Below, piece by piece: positions 13,070-24,735 of a DNA stretch of 64,000 nucleotides. Source of the DNA: Casuarius casuarius (lineage: Eukaryota; Chordata; Aves; Casuariiformes; Casuariidae); contig PTFA01000012.1 of NCBI GenBank assembly GCA_003342895.1, positions 8,976,252-9,040,251 on the forward strand, read 5' to 3'. Within the stretch, counting starts at the first letter, position 1, and every line of letters starts with the position of its first letter. The notes beneath the pieces were generated by a model that saw only the letters and a program-made list of their open reading frames with translations, had not been told where the DNA came from and made no database searches. The position numbers were made by a program, and so were the translations under genes.

Positions 13070-13720
13070 CACACTCGACGCTGGGGGCACAGGTGACAAC
13101 AGCCAGGCGCGCCATTTTGACAGACCTGCAGACATCTGAAAGCCTCGCACTCGTTCTTACGCAGCCTATGATCCCACGCCACAGTACGCGGAGCAGCAAG
13201 TCTGAGATTCTCCAGACAGCCTTCCCTGCTGCCATAGCCAGCTATGCCCACGCAGCATTACAACCTCCCGTTTGGCTACGCCTCCGTCAGCCCCAGCATC
13301 GCTACTGCTAACATCTCCCGGGTTTCTTCCACGGCGTTGTGCTGTGAACACAGAGGAGAAAACTCGGTAGCCCGTGACATGGAAGTCACAGGCTGAAGCT
13401 AGCACATGCAACCGGTGGGTCACATATGGTGAACTGGGACTTCTAACGACACTTGGAAAAGTCATTAATCATTAGGCATGTCCCGCGCACAGCGGATACA
13501 GTAAACGCTTGTCAGATTCTGGAGAAACCTCTGCTCGCCTCCATCAGCAAGGCTATCATCTTTCCAACAACAGCGAAAATCTTTCACCCCAGGAACTGAC
13601 CTCACGTGTTACCAAAAGGGCCTAGGCTTCACGGTTACTGCCGTGACCGAGTCCCCCCAGCCCCACCAGATGCCCAGACTCACGGCACTTCCAGTACGGT
13701 TGGTTGGATCACGTTGGCTA
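13070..13720. promoter_or_regulatory. CpG-island-like block without an evident gene
   Basis: A hand count gives about 35 CpG in about 650 bp. The left half is close to 58-60% GC, against roughly 40% for the window, which would meet the usual island thresholds. Within it are GGCGCGCC (13106-13113) and a perfect YY1-type motif, CGCCATTTT (13110-13118). YY1 sites of this type often lie close to transcription starts. Open frames through it on both strands (92-99 codons) reflect high GC rather than coding and match nothing I know. It could be an orphan island, a distal promoter, or the promoter of an unseen non-coding RNA. Confidence 0.4.
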
Positions 13721-13819
13721 AGCTTCTCTCACTGCTTCCCTATCAAATTTGGTCCCCCCAAAACAGCCCATGTTTACGCTAAATGTGTAGACAGCCCTTA
13801 ACATTTGTGTTTTTTGTTG

Positions 13820-13845
13820 TTTTTTTTTTTTTTGGGGGGGGGGGG
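13820..13845 (+). repeat. T14-G12 homopolymer junction
   Basis: Fourteen T are followed directly by twelve G. On the minus strand this is C12A14. It is a homopolymer expansion prone to slippage and sequencing error, and the G12 alone could take part in quadruplex structure. Confidence 0.75.
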
Positions 13846-15724
13846 TTTAGAACTAAAAATCCAGATGAAATTTCCAAATAAAATAGACTAGCACAATTTT
13901 TAAGGGAAACAGAAATACATGGGGAAAGTACAAAAGCATACTGGAATTGAAATGGGGATTTCTTGAAGTAATCATCAGTCTGTGAAAGGTGTGTATTTTC
14001 AAGGATCACGATCAGGGCTGCTTTATTCTATTTTGGAAAATATTCTTACAAGCAAATACAGCTGGCGAACCCGAAGCTGCCAGTGTCACATCATCACTAC
14101 AGGGCGACTGCTTTGAAAGAGGATAATACAAGGTCTGCCACAGGATAGTCTTGAATTTTAAAAAGAGTCCTTCCCTGCTGGTCACTAACCTCCAACATTT
14201 TATATGGGAAACTACAGATAAACAAAAAAATCAAGTACTGCAGCATTCTATAAATTACAGAAAGTATCGAACACAGTGGCAAGGCAAAAAGCACTGACAT
14301 GTCATAATTTTCATACTATATGCTATATGGAGCAAGAAGCAGAAGTGTACTCTGCAAGGTAAACAAAAAACTTTGTTTTTTCATTTTGCACTGCAGTCAT
14401 CATTAAGTGAATTTATCTGCAGCCTGTTCTAAGTGCACTTGCAGAAGAACATCACACGAATACTAGGAAAGCTTGCCTCCAAAATGCTTAGCTGTAATAA
14501 AACTATAATAATGGTTTTATCTTGCAGCTGAGCTAAGGAGAGCTGAAATAAAGGCATATAAATCTAAACAGAATTTTTAAATACTTGAATTAAGGATTCC
14601 TTTGGAAATTCACAGTGGAAATTTAAGTCTGAATTCCCAGTATTGAGATTTTATGCTTTTATTAGCCGCATCTTTATTTCCTCTTTTGCTATAAAATTTT
14701 TTTGAGCTGTATAAATACATCCTAGAAATACAAGTGGGGTTCCACTTCTATTTGTTAATGGTCTTTTTAAAAAAAGAAATTCTGAACTATATACTCGGAT
14801 CAGTAATAGTCCCCACGACAACGTCAAAAATTAAAATGGTTTAATATTTGCCATAAATATTATTATTGTAAGAAATACCTTTCCTGTAACCTAAAATCAT
14901 ATACAAGATACACTATTACACAAAATGATTTAAACATACGTATATACTGCCTACATGTGACATCCTTAGTATTACTATTTGTATGTTCCCATATTTTCCG
15001 GATAACAATGCCTGCGCATGTCGATGATTTCTTCATGTACAAAGTCTATCAGACATATTTATAAGTGCAGTATTGCTGAAGTGGGTGTACATTAACAAAA
15101 CTGGAGGAAAACAGTAATGCATTCACCTGAAAAATATATTGTAGTTCAGTTGAAAAACCAGGCCAAATCCACATACACAAATACCTCATTTTGATTACTC
15201 TTTCTTTATACTCCACTGAATTCGCAGTCTTAACCGTAAGGGGAGACACTATTTACTGCATATTGCATGTTTTTAATGAGGAATCTCAACATAAGGATTT
15301 TAGCGCGTCTTTAGCATCATCCTTCTTTTCATTATAAGATCATGGCAGGGGCTCTAACTCCAAGACAAGTTTACCCCAAAACTTACTTTCTCCCTTCTTT
15401 TACATGAGGAATCAACTGGTATTTATGGGACCAAGCCAAGCCTGTGAGACTGTTTTTTATTTTTTGTTTTGGGGTATTTTTGTTTTTTGTGGGTTTTTTT
15501 AAGCTTTTTAATAAAAACATTTCATGATTCAAAAGCTCTAGTTTATAACTGTAGAATGCTACTATAAGGAGAGGTACCTGTTTGGCCGAAAAGATCTTTT
15601 CTAAGATCTTTAAGATCATCTAAGTATTTAGACAGCCCCAATGCCTACTTAGCATTCAAGTACCACTAGCACCTATAAACTGTCCCACACAATCGATGGA
15701 GGAGAAAAAGTAGTAAAAACACTC
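13846..15724. other. Non-coding sequence, some conserved-looking AT-rich DNA
   Basis: No gene. Positions 14570-14760 are smooth AT-rich sequence of the kind often conserved near developmental genes, but without a distinctive motif I do not call an element. At 15440-15515 there is a T-rich tract broken by G runs. It includes the 18-mer TTTTTTGTGGGTTTTTTT (15483-15500), which recurs exactly at 30717-30734. Confidence 0.55.
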
Positions 15725-15850
15725 TTATTTTAGTAGATAGATAACTGAGGAATAGCAGAATTAAGTGACTTATCCAAGGTTACACAGTAAGTCTGCTACA
15801 GAACCACAAAGCAAAACAAGCGATTTTCAGTGCAGTTCTAGCACAGGACC
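15725..15850 (+). repeat. MIR-like SINE relic (antisense tail)
   Basis: The run AACTGAGGAATAGCAGAATT then AAGTGACTTATCCAAGGTTA then CACAGTAAGTCTGCTACAGA follows the order of the MIR core read in reverse complement (gaaactgaggcacagagaggttaagtgacttgcccaaggtcacacag). Divergence is high but the order and spacing hold over about 100 bp. This is an old neutral insertion and gives no strong lineage information beyond amniote. Confidence 0.6.
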
Positions 15851-17699
15851 CACACCACCACCCTTCCATTCCCTTCTGAGCCTAAAGAGTTTTTAAAATG
15901 AAAGTGTAATATGTATCACCCATATCAAACGTACAAAAATGCATGCAGCAGCAAGAGGGACAGAAAATACAGTCAGCAAGAGAAAAACTGCAAGAAGGTT
16001 GTCTGTCTAAGTGTGCTTTAACGTAATTTCTGGGCTTCAAGGGCACACCAGAGGAAAGATCTCCCAGCATTTTGTAAGGTCTCAAAAATCCACACATAAC
16101 CTAAATCTGTTAGGTTAGAAGATGTGTTTTGATCATATCCATCTTTCTTCAGCATATCTTTTATGTCAGACAGGCATCAACTGCATAAGCAAGGGAATGG
16201 CACATTTGCATAAGGTAAGTAACAAGGAGGAGTGGTGCTCCTCGAACTAAGGGACAGGTAAAAAATACACTGATGGCAAACAGGTAGTCCTTAGATAAAA
16301 CAGGTATGTATATCAGTTAGGCTCAGGACATGGAGGTTAATGGAGTATGGGGACAGCTTTGTTTTACGGGTCCTGCTGAAGATAAACGACTGTGGAGCGG
16401 AACATAAGGAATTCTCCACTTAGCAGGTAACCGCTTAAAAGACAAAGCAATGGAGTGTGGCCATCACATGGGACAATTACTGGTGAAGACCCCCAGCTGA
16501 AACGGAGCAGTCCGCTGGGATGCGTGGGACACTTGATAGATAAAAATCCCTCCTGCCATTTGGGTCGTGACCTCATTAACAGACAAACAGCCGTGCTGAA
16601 AATTAATGACCCGCATCCGGCCACCCAGTGAAAATCTACTCTGCACAATGTTTACTTTTAAGAGTGCATTTCACAGGTAGCAGTTACTGTAGACTATTTG
16701 AGGATAACTAATTTTAACTAGAAAGCATTAAAACAAAAGAAATAAAAATTACATCCTGTGCACTCCATGATTTGCAAGGCAGAAGATGGAAGCACTTGGA
16801 TGGAAATTAAAGAGTCAAGTCCATGAAAGCTTTCTTAGACTCCACTCCTCAGTGCACAACAGAGAAAACTACATATGTTCAATGCCCCAACCACGGAGAC
16901 ACACTAACTAAACTCTAAACAACGATCCAGAGGCCTTTGCAGCATATTGGTGCTGAAGTATGCAACAAACCGGACACTTTACAGCAAAATATATCAGAAA
17001 GCATGAGGAAAATGATACCAATATATTACATTAAACAAAAATACTGAACATTTTTTTTTTCTTATTATGCTGACAGAGAACTATATAAGTTGCTCAAGAT
17101 GCAAAGGTACCACATAATTTTTGACCTACAGCTAAGCATTTTTAATACAATCATAAAATTAACTAATTCAAAGTATAATTCTGAAAAATACAATCACAGT
17201 AGAATTATTTTTCACTAATCGTACCCTACATATACTTGGACTACTAACTTACCTTTGCTTCAGTTGATCCCTCTAACCAGAATTTTCAAGCTAATAAAAA
17301 GCATCAAAGTCAAACAGAAGTTTCTTACTGCGTTAGTTGATGCAGAAAAAATAAAGAAAAAATAAATACTGGTAGCAAAACAACTTGGTGAAAATAAAAA
17401 AGTTTAACTATTCAACTATTTCCTCTGATTCAAGCTAGAACTTTATACCATTGAATGCAATTAGGGAAACACAGAAGTTTAGCCCTTAGCTTCAAAAAGC
17501 AGTAGGAATGGCTCAGTCCTTTTCCTTGATCCTTCTACCCTCAATTTTCCTTAATTCATATCAACATAGTTTTTGCAGCACTACGAGAATGTAGTCCCCG
17601 CCTCTAGGGTCATTTCTTGCACAGTTTTTTTTTATATACAAAGACAGTAGTCTGGGGCTAACAGTGGCTCTGTCAGATAAAGATGAGTGATAATAGTGA
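15851..17699. other. Non-coding sequence
   Basis: No gene. It contains a perfect 8-bp inverted repeat TAACCTAA/TTAGGTTA with a 5-nt loop at 16097-16117, and a perfect octamer ATTTGCAT at 16204-16211. Open frames at 16364-16648 (minus strand, 94 codons) match nothing recognisable. Confidence 0.6.
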
Positions 17700-17700
17700 A

Positions 17701-17778
17701 GGATGAAAGAAGAACAGAAAATAAATGGAGAAGTGAGGATGAAAGAAGAAAAAGAACAGAAAATAAATGGAGAAGTGA
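17701..17778 (+). repeat. Tandem duplication, 36- and 42-bp units
   Basis: A purine-rich unit beginning GGATGAAAGAAG and ending ATAAATGGAGAAGTGA occurs twice in a row, at 17701-17736 and 17737-17778. The copies are identical except for a 6-bp purine insertion in the second. Near-identity of the copies points to a recent local slippage event. Confidence 0.85.
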
Positions 17779-20700
17779 GGAGAAAGAAAAGGAGCAAAGG
17801 TTCTAGCTGAAGTACAGTTTTGCTCCTTCAGTGTTACATGGCCCATTTTATTTTGCTTTCTTCTCCATTTATGATTCGGGGATCAAACTACAGCCCCTTA
17901 GAACAACAGCATCCTAAAAAACAGGGTGTTCACCAATAGCTAAGCAATAACCTCCTTTTGGCCTCAGAGCTCATTTCATACAAAGAACTGAACTTGAGAG
18001 AACAATCAGTACAGAAAACAGTTACTGAATCCAACAGAAAGCCTCTTCAAAATGTCATGATAGTGTGTAGCAACATGAATTCAAATTAACTCCCACTGAA
18101 ATTAAAGGATCAGGCAATTTCTTTTTTTAAGTGGAGATGTTTTAGAACTATTTCCTACACATTTTAGCATTTTTGCTTTCGGATTTTCTGAGAACTTTAG
18201 TTTTTATCTTACCTGCTACAGGACCCTCTCTTGGCAGATCTTTTGGATTGTTGTAAATTTGCTGCCAAATTTAGAAACAATAAACCACATCCAGATGTCT
18301 TACTTTCTGAAGAGGGGAGAGGCGGGAGGGAATTCTACCACTTGTTTGGCTGTGTAAAAACTGGTCAAGAGGATCTTCCTAGTTTTTCCCTTCCCTACTG
18401 TGAGAGAGCAATTATAGGAAAGTAACTGATGGAATACACAGACTGAAGAATCGAATGAGGACAGAGGAGAGAAGCAGGAGCAAGCTGAATGGAAACATAC
18501 GGGACATATGGAAAAGGATCTGGGGCCAAAAGTAGTAATGCACTTTGAAGGAGAAGGGGAGTAAAGTGGACAGCAGCAGAGCTCCTGCTAAGCAGGGAGC
18601 CCCAACTGGCTTGAGTTAAAAGCACATGTGAAAGAAAAAAGCACGTAAAAAGGAACAGACAATGAGAGAAGCCCATCATACAAAAGTGACTCAGCATGGA
18701 AAGACATGGAAGTGTTTTCTCACCTCAGATATGTCGGTAGTCTGCCAGGGAAATCTTTCTCCTGCATCACCTTCATTAGCTCATCTATCTATACTAGAGC
18801 ACGTGCTTTTAGAACGGCTCCCTTGGACGGGGAGACCAGGCCAGCAGAAAACTATTATTTAGCCTTCTGCCTGAAAGATTGCTCCGTCCAAAGGAGTCAT
18901 GGCAAGTGCAGTTCCAGAAAATCTGGGCATCTCTGGAAGGATTTATGCGATGATCATCACAAAAAATTCATTCTAGAGCCAATCTCAATGTCACTGGATT
19001 ATATATACCCTCATCGTGATCATGATAGCCTAATTGGCAAAACTCAATAGGAATGCAGACACCTTTGGACAGAATAGGACTCCTGAACAATGGCTAGAAT
19101 CTGTCCTATAATTTACATGCATCTGCTCTGAGAGGACAAAGCTATTTATCAGTCTTCTCAAAGAAAATTATTACTTTTCTAAGGCTACAAGGGAATGGTT
19201 TGAAGTGGAGAGCGATTGCTTCTGTTAAATAAAACAAGCTCAACCATCTTCATAACATGAACATGGATATTCAATCTTTTCTTGGAAGAAAAAAAATAGA
19301 GGATTGTTAAAAAAACACTAATAAATTCAGCAAATTAGTGCTTCTAGCATCTCAAAGACTGAACTCCTGAGATTTACTCCTATATATTAGGGGTGTAGAG
19401 TAATGGTTCTCATATTGGATGGTTTATAGTTTGTAGATCTATGGGGACCCATCTCAACTAAATTCTTTAACAGCTGATATGACAGAGATGTCCATTACCC
19501 AAATGGACAGCACTCTCTATTGATCAGTGCTCCACTTAGCAATCCCATTTGTCATCCTTTTCTCTCTGCCCTCATCTGCACTAGATAAAAAGAAGGAAAT
19601 TAATCAGGTGCTACAATAGTTAATCCACCCATAAGGCACAACTGAGCAATTAAAACACCTAATGCACAGAACCCTTAGCACATCTACTACAAAAACAAAT
19701 ATACTGGGTTTCTTTATATGCTTCCTTACAATCGGCAGAGGGAATTGAGAAACAGCCTTACTACCATAAAAGAGCCCAAACGATGCTACAGTAACTGCAA
19801 ACTCTAGTTATGTCAAGTGTCATATTTGCTTCACAGCTTCTTTATGAAATGCTTTTGGTTGTCTCAAAATATAGAAGGAAAAAATCCAAACCCTCAACAA
19901 AACAACAGAAAGACTACCTAATCAACCAGTGAATCACTTGGGGAGACCCAATTGCAATTAATTGGATTTATGCAGTTAGACAGCAGTCATCCTGTATTCC
20001 CATACACATAGTATGTTTTTACATAGTTCTCACACAAAAGATTAAATTAGCCATGAGGAAAGCAATACTGAAACATTTAAAGTTCTTCCTCATAGTACAC
20101 ATAAGCATCCATGTCACGGAGACAGAAGCTTTTTTATTCTTTCGCCAAATGCAATAATAGAAATAATTAAACACCCTTCGGACTTGAACTGCATAGTCAT
20201 TAGCCAATAGTCAATGATTTGAACCACTGCTAGAGCTTGAATTGCACTTTGGCCAGGCTTTTCTAGCCATTTCTATTCAGAAAGCCTTCCATATCCAGAT
20301 TTCCCTTGAGAAATGTTTTATGATGCTATAAAGACCGTCAACCAGAGATGGAAGCTCCTCAGCACCTGAGCCACAGAGAGAACTATCAAATAACATTTAA
20401 TTGCTAGTTGACACTGGGTGGCTGGGCTTGAATTCTGATCTCCAAATATTATCCATGCAACTGTCTGCAGAGGTAAGGCTGTTATGATAGCAGCAGATAA
20501 AATCAATTAAAACTGAGAACAGTGAGCATATCAAGACCCTGACTTTCACCATAAACACAGTTTAATATGCACAAGTACAAAAAGGTATTGTGCTCTCTGC
20601 TACGTCAAGAACGCAGCCTAGGACCTAACTCTCCTACACTGGAAGGAGGCACACGCATAGCTGAGGGAATGGCACAATGTTTGTGACTGAAAGAAAATGC

Positions 20701-22680
20701 TGCATTTTCAGGACAAAGCACAGGAGCAGTGAGTGACTTCAGTAAATAATGCTGGATTCCAAAGGCTGATGCCAACAGCAGGGAGAGGTTCACTTGAAGT
20801 TTAGGATGTTCACAGTTTCAGCCAGCAGCACAAATACTCCAGTGGAACTACAGTGCACACATTTTTCTTATGCCTCGCATCCAAGTAACTACTTCGCCTT
20901 TCCAGTTTATGCAATTCCACCAGCATCTCTGTCTGGTATTGCTCATACCCTGATTCACTTCATGATTTATCTCTCAGTGTTGCTGCCAAAGCCCTCAGAT
21001 GAGGCTGCAAGCTTCGAGGGATTTTTTTATTTTATTTTATTTTTACACACTTAACAGCTAAGGAATACAGAGAAGATGTTCCACATAAAAAGGACAATGG
21101 ATAAGAAATTCTTAGTACGCATATAAAATTTTCTTCATTTGGCAGGAAGAGGCAGGAATATAGGAAGAGAGCAAAATGGGAGGGTTGAGATCAAATTTAC
21201 CCAATGGATCCCATAAGGCAAAACCATAATGGGCTGATGGGAACTAGTTTTAATACAGAGGAGAGTCTACTTAAATGAATCATGAACACTAAGAAATAAA
21301 AATCCAATTTTAATCACAGAAAGGCTAAAACAGCAGCATGCAACATGGCACTATGCCTCAAGCACCGTGTTTTCCACAATTTTTCCCTCAAAATTCAGTT
21401 AGATACTTATAATTGAGATGTCATTAGAAGAGGTCACCATCTCGTCTGAGTTGAACAGTGGAAAAAACTTTACATTTAACCATACATGATTTCATATTGC
21501 ATGAATCTCTATTTAATCTGAGAGCGCTCCACATAAAAATAGACTGATGACACCAGAATGAAAAGTAGAATGGCGTCTCTGACTCAATTTTCTTTTCTTT
21601 CTGGTTCCTCCCCATTCTTTATATGGCATTGTTGTCACATTATTTAACTTTTTCATAATATTATTTAGCCCTGCAAAGGGAATACACAAAAATGACATTA
21701 TGTAGAGTATTTTTATATATTCTTTCAATCAATTTCAGATGAGGCTTGCTCACATGCTGTATAAATCTTTATTAAAGATTTTGTGTGTCTAAGCCTAGCC
21801 ACATGCACATCTGTTGCATCCTTTAAGTTCTGCTTCACTTCCTCACACCTTTTGAGTATAACTCAAAGAAATGAAGGGATAAAATATAGTTATTGAGCAT
21901 GTTACAGCTGGCCTTAAAAATACAAATGAGAATGGCTTTTAAAACTGATTACACTGCTCAAAGATCATTCCTAAAGTCTCAGTCATCTCTCCTTGCAACC
22001 TCTTTTCAGCCTCAGAGGAGCACAGTGACCTCATCACTGAGCATGTAGAAATCAGACAGATGAGAAACGAACTAGAACTTCACCAAACTGTAACTATGTT
22101 ATTTGCAAACACATGCTGCATTTAAGCTATGATATTACTATTTGGTACAGTTGATTTAAATATTTAAGTATTTTTAGTTCATTTTTTTAACTCTGCTTTT
22201 ACTTAAACATCTCCTATTTGACTTACTGATCACCCTTATCCAAATAAAATAGCATTACTGCTATCTGTATCAGTCTGATTTCTGCATCATCATGCTTTAC
22301 TCTTTTAGTCCGTTTTGATCCTCAGTGTGGGTCACTTGAATCAGTGAGGTCAATCCTGGATTACCACCCCTTTTTAGCCAAAAATATGGCTAGCAGAAAG
22401 GCTAGTGGCCTATTCCAAGCACACATTTTAAGACACCTGCTTGTCTTGTTTGTTTTAACTACAAAATATGCCTGGTGTCAGATACACGCAGTGCAACGCT
22501 GGGAGGAACATGATACTTCAGGTACATACAGTGCATCTCTTCAGCATCCAAGCCATTGCACTGCATCTCCACTGGTATCAGTGACTTGCTCTTCTTCCCC
22601 TCTTCACAGGGAATTAAATACTTCCTTTATAGCAAAAGACGTTGTAGGTAGTTTGGCTGCTAACATGTCCATATTCCTCT
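17779..22680. other. Non-coding sequence, essentially featureless
   Basis: No gene and no clear repeat over almost 5 kb. Weak resemblances only: 19396-19460 has a GGTTCTCATATTGG...ATGGGGACCCATCTC pattern that may be a decayed hAT-type end, and 21023-21046 is an ATTTT run. Short open frames such as 18706-19050 (114 codons) show no domain. The longest frame nearby (22344-22793, 149 codons) has no recognisable motif. Confidence 0.55.
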
Positions 22681-22686
22681 TACGTT

Positions 22687-22832
22687 GGGGGAGGGGGGGG
22701 AGGACGGACGGACACTCAGTTCCTCTACACAGGGTTTTACTCGTCTATAACGTGGCTGCAGTTTGTGCACCTTTTTATTTACATTCGCTTTGAAGTTTTC
22801 TTCCTTCAGGCTTCCCCCCCCCTCCCCCGCCC
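22687..22832. repeat. G-run/C-run inverted repeat with (GGAC)3
   Basis: The left arm is G5-A-G8 (22687-22700), followed by three perfect GGAC units (22702-22713). The right arm is C9-T-C5 (22814-22828) followed by GCCC. The 14 bp of the left arm are exactly complementary to the right arm, with a spacer of 113 bp. The right arm read on the minus strand also fits a G-quadruplex pattern (GGG, G5, G9). Either arm may simply be a homopolymer expansion, and the pairing may be coincidental. Confidence 0.7.
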
Positions 22833-24590
22833 ACGCTGCTCAGCTGTTTTGAGATGGTTGCACGCTGCCTGCTACCACAATGAACCATGCCCGCACAGGA
22901 ACAACAGCCACTGCCACAACGCTCACAGCTTCAAAGCTAGCTCCAACTTGCAAGACATAATACAGAGAGAGGGCACTAATGAAAAGGCTGAATTTAAAAG
23001 CCCATTTATCCTAAAAAGGTCACACCACATTGAGATGTCCTTGGGAGACTGCTGGGAGACACTGGGCTCTTTGAATGTTGTCGTGATCATTTTCTCAGCA
23101 AGATAACTATGCTTTACATGTCTGGACTGTTTAAGGGCGCAACACGTGCTAATTTAATTTATGTTTTTAGGGGAGCTGAAGCTTTTACAGAGAAATGCAA
23201 AGGGCTACAGTTGGCACTGTGCAAGGGATTACACCTGTCTCTTAAGAGCTAATGGCAGAATTGCAAGAGACAGCAACGACAACCAGTCCAGTTCCCCGGG
23301 AGTGTTCTTAATTCAAGATCACCGTCTTGCAAAGAAACTACTCCCAGACATAAAGGGGATTTAAGAAAACTCCTCCTGGGCTTCATAAAGATCTTGAAAA
23401 GATTCAGACCATTTATACTCTGAATAATTAGACAAACCCATACAGAGTAAAGGTATATTACCACAGGCAATGGCTATGCTACTGCTGTTTTGCTATTTGA
23501 ACAGTTTCATGCCACGAGTTTTCAAAATAACCTTAAAAAAAGATACATTAGCCTGTGGCTCTTGTCACTCACTACACTTACAGCAGGTACGAGCCACAGC
23601 TATTATATGCCATTTCACACTAAAAGACTCATTAGCTATCTTATGGCCATGACTATTTGTTCCAGACTACTTTAGGAGAGCTGAAAAATCCTGTGTACTG
23701 AGATAGATGGCCTGACAGACCGAGATTAAACAACAGAAATGAGGGAATTTCAAAGAAGCAAAAAATTATAGCTACTTCTTACAGTATGAAATATTACCTA
23801 CGCTGCAATACAATTCCTGTGCATGTGAATATAAGCAGAGCTGCAGCCACACATTATCAGCGAACTAGTCTTCTCAATTACAGCCCCTGAATTCACAGGT
23901 GTAGTTAGTGCATGAGCATAATAAATCCTTTCAAGCCACACCTTCAAAAACAGGAGACTTCTTTGAGATTTGGGATTTTCTTGCAGTTTCACTCATTTAT
24001 TATTACATTTGTAAGCTTTAAGAAAACAACGCTGTATGTCCCTCTGCTCAAGGTTAAGTTTCTGTGTGCCATTCTCTTTTAGAAATTCATTATACAAATT
24101 ACAGTACTAAATTAGGCATGTGAAGAGCAGTAACTGATGTCCAGTAATCAGGTCTATGAGTTAATTTTACTTCATCGTGGCCAGGTTAAACTTTCCACCT
24201 TTGTTAACAATCCTTGTCCTCCACTCTCGTCCACACCTTCACAGGACGTGGCATTAGTCGGAGGCCCCAGACTACAAAGCCTCAGTGAAAGGAAAAGGAG
24301 GAAGCAGCGCAGGAGGAAAGTGTATTTCATACCTGATTTTTTTCATTTTCTTAACCACTTGCCTCTCAAAGAACAGTTTTGTCTGATCTATGTTTTTGGT
24401 TTATTCCCTGAAAAGACTTGTGGGAAGCTATGAAACCTATGATAAAGGGCCTCAGGAAATAACTAAAAAATACCCAGACAGAATAGCATCCTGGTACTGA
24501 CAAGGAAAACAGAACGTAAAATATTCTTTTTGATGTAGTCCTATAGGCACATCAAAAGCCTGCTGTGCAGAGGACCAGGAGTCTCCATGT
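22833..24590. other. Non-coding sequence
   Basis: No gene. A direct read shows unique AT-rich sequence and short chance frames only. No repeat family recognised. Confidence 0.6.
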
Positions 24591-24594
24591 CCAA

Positions 24595-24735
24595 AGGAGG
24601 GAAAAAAGGACGCCGCCGATTCCCGGCCCCGGCGCAGAGCAGACGGGAAGGGAAGGCTCACCTCGGAGGCCTAGAGAACGCCCCCACCACGCAGGGCGGG
24701 CACAGAAGCACGTGTCTTCTCCACGACTAGCAAAC
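24595..24735. promoter_or_regulatory. Compact GC/CpG-rich cluster
   Basis: About 13 CpG lie in about 125 bp at roughly 65% GC, including CCCGGCCCCGGCGC, a GC-box-like GGGCGGGC and an E-box CACGTG. The edges are sharp against AT-rich DNA on both sides. It could be a small promoter or enhancer core, or a decayed GC-rich insertion. Open frames through it on both strands (68-100 codons) are a by-product of the composition. Confidence 0.3.

Noticed and set aside
19396..19460. Possible hAT-type end (GGTTCTCA...GGGGACCCATCTC)
   Set aside because: Resemblance is weak and there is no terminal inverted partner; kept only as a remark in the block description.
20420..20450. B-box-like TGGGCTTGAATTCTG suggesting a tRNA-derived head
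   Set aside because: No A box at a proper distance and no T-arm pairing.
22344..22793. 149-codon open frame, plus strand
   Set aside because: The translation passes through the G-rich tract at 22687 as low-complexity residues and shows no family resemblance.
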